NCBI GenBank assembly: GCA_013695575.1
Contig: JACDAF010000047.1
Span: 1 to 5,486, forward strand
Source: Chloroflexota bacterium
Lineage (GTDB): Bacteria; Chloroflexota; Limnocylindria; P2-11E
DNA: 5,486 nt
Reading direction: 5' to 3'
Below the pieces are notes generated by a model that worked only from the letters and a program-made list of their open reading frames with translations, was not told the DNA's origin and made no database searches. The translations under genes were made by a program, and so were the position numbers. Within the stretch, counting starts at the first letter, position 1. Each line of letters begins with the position of its first letter. Shown here piece by piece: positions 4,263-5,486 of the stretch.

Positions 4263-5486
4263 ATGTTGGGGGGACAAGTGCAGATCGAGGTTCCGAGCGC
4301 TCGCGCGCAGGATCTGCTGGATTCGATCTTTCGCGTGGCGACGACGCTGGTCCGTGGAGACCGGGCGTCGCTCATGCTGCGGGCGGAGAACTCCACCGAC
4401 TTCGTGATCGCGCGGGCGATCGGCCTGGCCGAGGACGTACGCACGCAGGTCCGCGTCCGCCTGGGCGAGGGCATCGCCGGCAAGGTCGCCGCGACCAGAC
4501 GCGCCCTCCTCGTCCGCGGCACTGCGGATGAGGCTCCGAACGGGCCCAGCCGTGGCTATTACCGCACGCGATCCTTCGTCTCGGTCCCGGTCGTCGTCGG
4601 CGACGAGCTGCGCGGCGTGCTCAACGTGGCCGACCCCGTCGAGTCCTCCTCCTTCGGCGACAGCGATCTCGAGACGCTCGAGGTGCTCGCCGAGCACGTC
4701 GGCGCTTGCCTCGTGCAGCAGGACCAGGACGAGGTGCTGCTGCGGCTGGCGGAGACCGACCCGCTCACCTGGCTCTTCAACCGGCGGCACTTCGACCGGC
4801 AGATCGAGGCCGAGACGAACCGGGCGTTGCGCAGCGAGCACCTGCTGGCGCTCCTCGTCATCGACGTGGACGGGTTCAAGAGCATCAACGACCGTTTCGG
4901 CCATCGCGTCGGCGATCAGGTGTTGAAGGGCGTCGCGGCGGCCCTTACGCAGGCTGTCCGGCTGTACGACGTGCCGACACGCTACGGGGGCGACGAGTTC
5001 GCGGTCCTGCTGCCGGAGGCCGACACGGAAGCGGCGGCACGCGTGGCACGGCGGATCCTCGAGAAGGCGGCGGCGGCGGCCCTGCCGGGGGTCCTCGCCG
5101 ACACCGGTGAGCGCATCCGTCTGTCCATCGGGATCGCGACCTTTCCCCGTCCCTTCGCGGAGGCGTCGGCCCTGGTGGAAGCGGCGGACGCCGCGATGTA
5201 CAGCGCCAAGGAGGCGGGTGGCGGGATCCGCGTCCGGGAGCACACCTTCGGGGATGGCCCGCGCGGCCAGCTGCAGGCGCGAGGGTCGGCCCGGTCCGAG
5301 ATGGCGCCGGCGCCGTACCTCGCCGAGCCGTCGCGGCTCGCCACGGCGGAGCTGCAGCTCATGATCCCCGCCGATCTCGCGGCGGAGTGGAACGCCGTCG
5401 TCGTCGGCCGGGAGGGCCACATCCTCACGGTCGCGATGCCCGCACCAAGCACCGTGGCCGTGGACGCGCTCTCAAAGGCTTCGGGG
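4263..5486 (+). CDS. GAF-GGDEF diguanylate cyclase with MshEN-like tail, 3' end outside window
   Basis: The first 408 residues of a soluble signalling enzyme that makes cyclic di-GMP from two GTP; no stop is reached. Residues about 8-155 are a GAF sensor domain (GEGIAGKVAATRRALLV around 68-84, then SFVSVPVVVGDELRGVLNV). The GGDEF domain spans about 160-325: DPLTWLFNRR at 166-175 (usual form DxLTGLxNRR), DVDGFKSINDRFGH from 201, the GGDEF signature at 242-246, an intact inhibitory I-site RLYD at 233-236 exactly five residues before it, LSIGIATFP and AADAAMYSAKEAG. All key catalytic residues are present. After a linker rich in Gly, Arg and Ala, residues 361-408 (ending LTVAMPAP, DALSKASG) resemble the C-terminal half of the MshEN/GspE N-terminal domain. 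Start choices are ATG 4263 and GTG 4278, the latter having GGGGGGA three bases upstream; this leaves five N-terminal residues unsure. It is probably its own transcription unit. Confidence 0.9.
   Translation, partial: MLGGQVQIEVPSARAQDLLDSIFRVATTLVRGDRASLMLRAENSTDFVIARAIGLAEDVRTQVRVRLGEGIAGKVAATRRALLVRGTADEAPNGPSRGYYRTRSFVSVPVVVGDELRGVLNVADPVESSSFGDSDLETLEVLAEHVGACLVQQDQDEVLLRLAETDPLTWLFNRRHFDRQIEAETNRALRSEHLLALLVIDVDGFKSINDRFGHRVGDQVLKGVAAALTQAVRLYDVPTRYGGDEFAVLLPEADTEAAARVARRILEKAAAAALPGVLADTGERIRLSIGIATFPRPFAEASALVEAADAAMYSAKEAGGGIRVREHTFGDGPRGQLQARGSARSEMAPAPYLAEPSRLATAELQLMIPADLAAEWNAVVVGREGHILTVAMPAPSTVAVDALSKASG

Noticed and set aside
4212..5420. A 402-codon minus-strand open frame opposite the diguanylate cyclase
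   Set aside because: The opposite strand encodes clear GAF and GGDEF motifs; this frame has none.

Overview
This is a GC-rich window from a free-living, didermless or atypical-envelope bacterium. The best guess is Chloroflexota (Limnocylindria-like lineages), with Actinomycetota as the alternative. The reasons are the GC-biased third positions, a dnaE2-type polymerase, Ser/Ala/Pro/Thr-rich linkers after lipoprotein signal peptides, an ECF sigma factor paired with an RskA-type anti-sigma factor, a DUF4383 membrane protein and GTG starts. No rRNA or tRNA gene, CRISPR array or mobile element was seen. The taxonomic placement is inference.

Layout, left to right. (1) 1-540, plus strand: the C-terminal end of error-prone DNA polymerase DnaE2. 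(2) 541-626: a strong 14-bp hairpin that can end transcription from both convergent sides. (3) 2272 down to 627, minus strand: a probable two-gene operon. A small lipoprotein-anchored cupredoxin comes first, followed by a second probable lipoprotein made of two copies of a 183-residue-period helical domain with four position-conserved histidines per copy. (4) 2334-2365: a hairpin terminator serving the next minus-strand gene. (5) 2784 down to 2401, minus strand: a small DUF4383-type membrane protein. (6) 2785-2883: a divergent intergenic region holding the palindrome CCCCTAGGGG. (7) 2884-4169, plus strand: an ECF sigma factor overlapping by 4 bp (ATGA) with a membrane anti-sigma factor that has an intact HxxxCxxC zinc motif and an RskA-type C-terminal domain. 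(8) 4170-4262: an intergenic region with an 11-bp direct repeat at 21-bp spacing. (9) 4263 to the window end, plus strand: a GAF-GGDEF diguanylate cyclase with an intact active site and I-site, whose tail resembles the C-terminal half of the MshEN/GspE N-terminal domain. It is cut by the window edge.

How the genes may work together. The sigma/anti-sigma pair is an envelope or redox stress switch. It sits divergently from a small membrane protein and close to an exported copper-protein/His-rich lipoprotein operon, so these may form a surface metal or oxidative stress module. This is inference from proximity only. The cyclase is probably a separate transcription unit. Its MshEN-like tail hints at a link between c-di-GMP production and type IV pilus or type II secretion ATPases, in which this domain is normally found. 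The two most interesting items are this GGDEF-MshEN-like fusion and the duplicated four-histidine lipoprotein.
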